DNA of 64,000 nt. Source: Planctomycetaceae bacterium. GTDB lineage: Bacteria; Planctomycetota; Phycisphaerae; SM23-33. The stretch lies in the NCBI GenBank assembly GCA_039680605.1, contig JBDKTA010000049.1:1-64000 (forward strand), read 5' to 3'. Below the pieces are notes generated by a model. That model made no database searches. It was given only the letters and a program-made list of their open reading frames with translations, and was not told the DNA's origin. Positions 62,557 to 64,000 of the stretch are shown here, in pieces. The first letter of the stretch is position 1, and each line of letters opens with the position of its first letter. The position numbers and the translations under genes were made by a program.

Positions 62557-63594
62557 CTATCGCCCGACCCAGTATGTGCGGTACTTCTCCAGGGCGGTAC
62601 AGAGGGCCTCGATGTTGGCCATCGGCGTGGGGTGGTAGAGGCCGACGATGAACTCCAGCCCGCCGGCGGGGCTGCCGAGTTTCATGACTTCTTCCTTGAT
62701 CAGCTCATGCACGTCGGCAGGCGAGCCGTAGGGCAGCACGCTCTGGCGGTCGATGTCGCACTGGATGCACACGCGCCCCTTGAAGACCTTCGCCAGATTG
62801 TCTATCCCGTTGACCAGGTCCTGCGGGTTGACGATGCTCAGCCCGCAGGCCAGCAGGTCCTCGGCGATGTCCATGATGTACCCGTCGGTGTGCATGTACA
62901 CGTGAGCGCCGCTCTTGCGGGCGGGTTGGAACAGCCGCTGGTACGTCGGCATCAGGTAGCGCCGGAAGTACTTGGGCCCCAGCATGTGCGCCCGCTGCGT
63001 GCCCTGGTCGTCGGCGGCGCTGACCAGGTCGACGCCCTCGGCGATGTGCCCCGCTCCGGACGCTTCCCAGTACGAGGCCAGGATCTCGATGAGCTCGTCG
63101 AGGCGTGGTTCCTCGGTCGCCACGTCCATCATGAAGTTCTCGAACCCGCGCAGGTAGTAAAGCTGCATGAAGAAGAATCCGTGCGGACCGTACCCGTAGC
63201 CGGTCATGTCGCCCTTGGCCTTGGCCTCGGCGATGCGCTTGCGGTCGTCGTCGGTGAACGACGGCGGCTTGGGCGTGGTCTTCTTCCACTCGTCGAAGGC
63301 GTCCCAACGGGCCAGCGGGTGCTCGATGACCTGCCCGTCGAGGCCGCCCAGTTCATAGCGCCATTTGCAGCCCCACATGTCGTATCGGTCAGGCGCTTGC
63401 TTGCCGTACTCCTTGAATGGGGTCTGGCCCTTCTTGAAGTTCGGCCACAGCACCGGGTGGCGCAGGCAGAGATCCTCCAGTTCCTCGCCCATGTGGTACC
63501 AGAGATTGCCCGAGATATAGACTCCCATGGGGATCCACTCGTGGCCCTGCATCGAAGCGTTGCGCAAAAAATTCTCGCGGTGGGTCAGTGGCAT
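62557..63594 (-). CDS. UroD-like family protein, third paralogue
   Basis: 345 residues of the uroporphyrinogen decarboxylase-like superfamily. Start MPLTHRENFLRNASMQG, HTDGYIMDIAEDLLACGLSI in the position of the metal-binding strand, and GRVCIQCDIDRQSVLPYGSP later. It is diverged from the paralogues at 1881 and 3532. It is transcribed in the same direction as the sugar-phosphate isomerase/epimerase-like gene, which lies upstream across a family F repeat, so a carbohydrate-related role is possible. The in-frame extension to 63684 translates that repeat and was rejected. Confidence 0.82.
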   Translation of the reverse strand: MPLTHRENFLRNASMQGHEWIPMGVYISGNLWYHMGEELEDLCLRHPVLWPNFKKGQTPFKEYGKQAPDRYDMWGCKWRYELGGLDGQVIEHPLARWDAFDEWKKTTPKPPSFTDDDRKRIAEAKAKGDMTGYGYGPHGFFFMQLYYLRGFENFMMDVATEEPRLDELIEILASYWEASGAGHIAEGVDLVSAADDQGTQRAHMLGPKYFRRYLMPTYQRLFQPARKSGAHVYMHTDGYIMDIAEDLLACGLSIVNPQDLVNGIDNLAKVFKGRVCIQCDIDRQSVLPYGSPADVHELIKEEVMKLGSPAGGLEFIVGLYHPTPMANIEALCTALEKYRTYWVGR

Positions 63595-63611
63595 CGGTGT
63601 TTCCGTTTCTT

Positions 63612-63687
63612 GGGTGCCATGGCGGCCGTTTCTCAGCCGCCATGCGTCGGGGACATGGCGGCTTGACAACGGCCGCCATGGCACCCG
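63612..63687. repeat. Palindromic repeat family F, copy 2
   Basis: GGGTGCCATGGCGGCCGTT at the left and AACGGCCGCCATGGCACCC at the right, inner GCCGCCATG and CATGGCGGC. Same unit as 46040-46126. It sits between the partial isomerase gene and the UroD-like gene. Confidence 0.9.
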
Positions 63688-63699
63688 CTCTATACTGAT

Positions 63700-63999
63700 C
63701 TACATTGTGCGGAGAAACTCGACGGCCTTGATGATATCGGCGGCGGGGTTCTCTCCGACTTCGCGCTCGATCGTCAGGAAGCCGTCGTAGCCGATGGCGT
63801 CCAGGGCCGCCAGGTATTTCGGGAAGTCCACGCCGCCCTCGCCCAGGGGCACTTCCTTGAGCACGCCCTTGAGCCCGTCCTTGGCGTGCGTGTGGGCGAT
63901 GTACTTCTTGCCCAGGGCGGCCACGCCGCTGATGGGGTCGAATCCGAACATGCACAGGTTGGCCGGGTCGTAGTTGGCCTTGACGTAATCGCCGCCGAC
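63700..63999 (-). CDS. Sugar phosphate isomerase/epimerase (TIM barrel), 3' part only
   Basis: C-terminal ~100 residues of a xylose isomerase-like TIM-barrel (AP_endonuc_2) protein; the start lies beyond the window. Visible: NYDPANLCMFGFDPI, KYIAHTHAKDGLKG (the metal-binding H-x-H/KD), GEGGVDFPKYLAALDAIGYD, FLTIEREVG. The GEG and D/E motifs are typical of sugar or inositol isomerases and epimerases. The UroD-like gene follows in the same direction 105 bp on. Confidence 0.85.
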   Translation of the reverse strand, partial: VGGDYVKANYDPANLCMFGFDPISGVAALGKKYIAHTHAKDGLKGVLKEVPLGEGGVDFPKYLAALDAIGYDGFLTIEREVGENPAADIIKAVEFLRTM

Positions 64000-64000
64000 G

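Noticed and set aside
63595-63684. N-terminal extension of the UroD-like gene at 62557
   Set aside because: It is a translation of the family F palindrome; the ATG at 63594 gives the usual opening of the family.

Overview
The window is high-GC chromosomal DNA of a heterotrophic bacterium, most likely a planctomycete (Phycisphaerae-like). The evidence is the mix of families: DUF4159/prenyltransferase-type toroid proteins, a TPR-ExbB-ExbD operon ending in a giant toroid protein, a PQQ-propeller protein with an embedded methyltransferase-like domain, several UroD-like proteins, a GH106-type rhamnosidase, a sulfatase and PPi-type phosphofructokinase. No rRNA, tRNA, CRISPR array, integrase or transposase gene was seen. 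The taxonomic placement is inference.

Layout. 1-124: 3' end of a group II intron (domains V and VI). 0.2-9 kb: ahcY, rhamnose mutarotase coupled to a UroD-like gene, an RNase HII-like gene, a glycosyltransferase, a membrane protein, and prfB with its programmed frameshift. 9-15.7 kb: a toroid/DUF4159 protein, an orphan RbsC-like permease, a tyrosine phosphatase and an exported protein of unknown function. 15.7-21.6 kb: a sugar catabolic run (fucose/arabinose-type isomerase, GH106-like rhamnosidase, SGNH esterase). 21.6-32.5 kb: a lipoprotein, a KaiC-like/PPDK-like fusion, the PQQ protein, gdhA and a LysR regulator. 33-42.1 kb: TPR, ExbB, ExbD and a 1563-residue propeller/toroid protein. 42.3-48.9 kb: a cell-wall and division segment (murG, murC, murB, ddl, an FtsQ-like gene with a degenerate J-domain, a membrane protein). 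49-51.3 kb: copper ATPase. 51.3-55.7 kb, minus strand: hisD-hisC-S23-hisB-rsmE. 55.9-64 kb: Mpo1-like protein, MlaE permease, sulfatase, PPi-phosphofructokinase, peptidase/PDZ protein, MgtC, a third UroD-like gene and a partial sugar-phosphate isomerase/epimerase.

The most unusual trait is the intergenic DNA. Nearly every gap of about 50-330 bp is filled by long imperfect palindromes belonging to about ten sequence families, most seen two to five times in 64 kb. They are often nested, with one palindrome in the loop of another or two hairpins inside an outer stem. They abut stop codons and ribosome sites and in several cases supply the stop codon. Two sit in frame inside conserved enzymes (the RNase HII-like gene and hisD), as Rickettsia palindromic elements do. 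One family brackets an S23/IVP-type four-helix-bundle gene inside the his operon and occurs without cargo one gene further on. No mobilising enzyme is visible in the window.

Functionally, the window suggests growth on rhamnose-rich and sulfated polysaccharides with at least partly cytoplasmic breakdown, because the GH106-like protein, the esterase and the sulfatase all lack an obvious signal peptide. It also suggests an energised envelope apparatus of the ExbB/ExbD type. Starts were chosen by Shine-Dalgarno spacing where possible. Several genes have a -10-like box only 6-8 bp from the start codon and may be leaderless.
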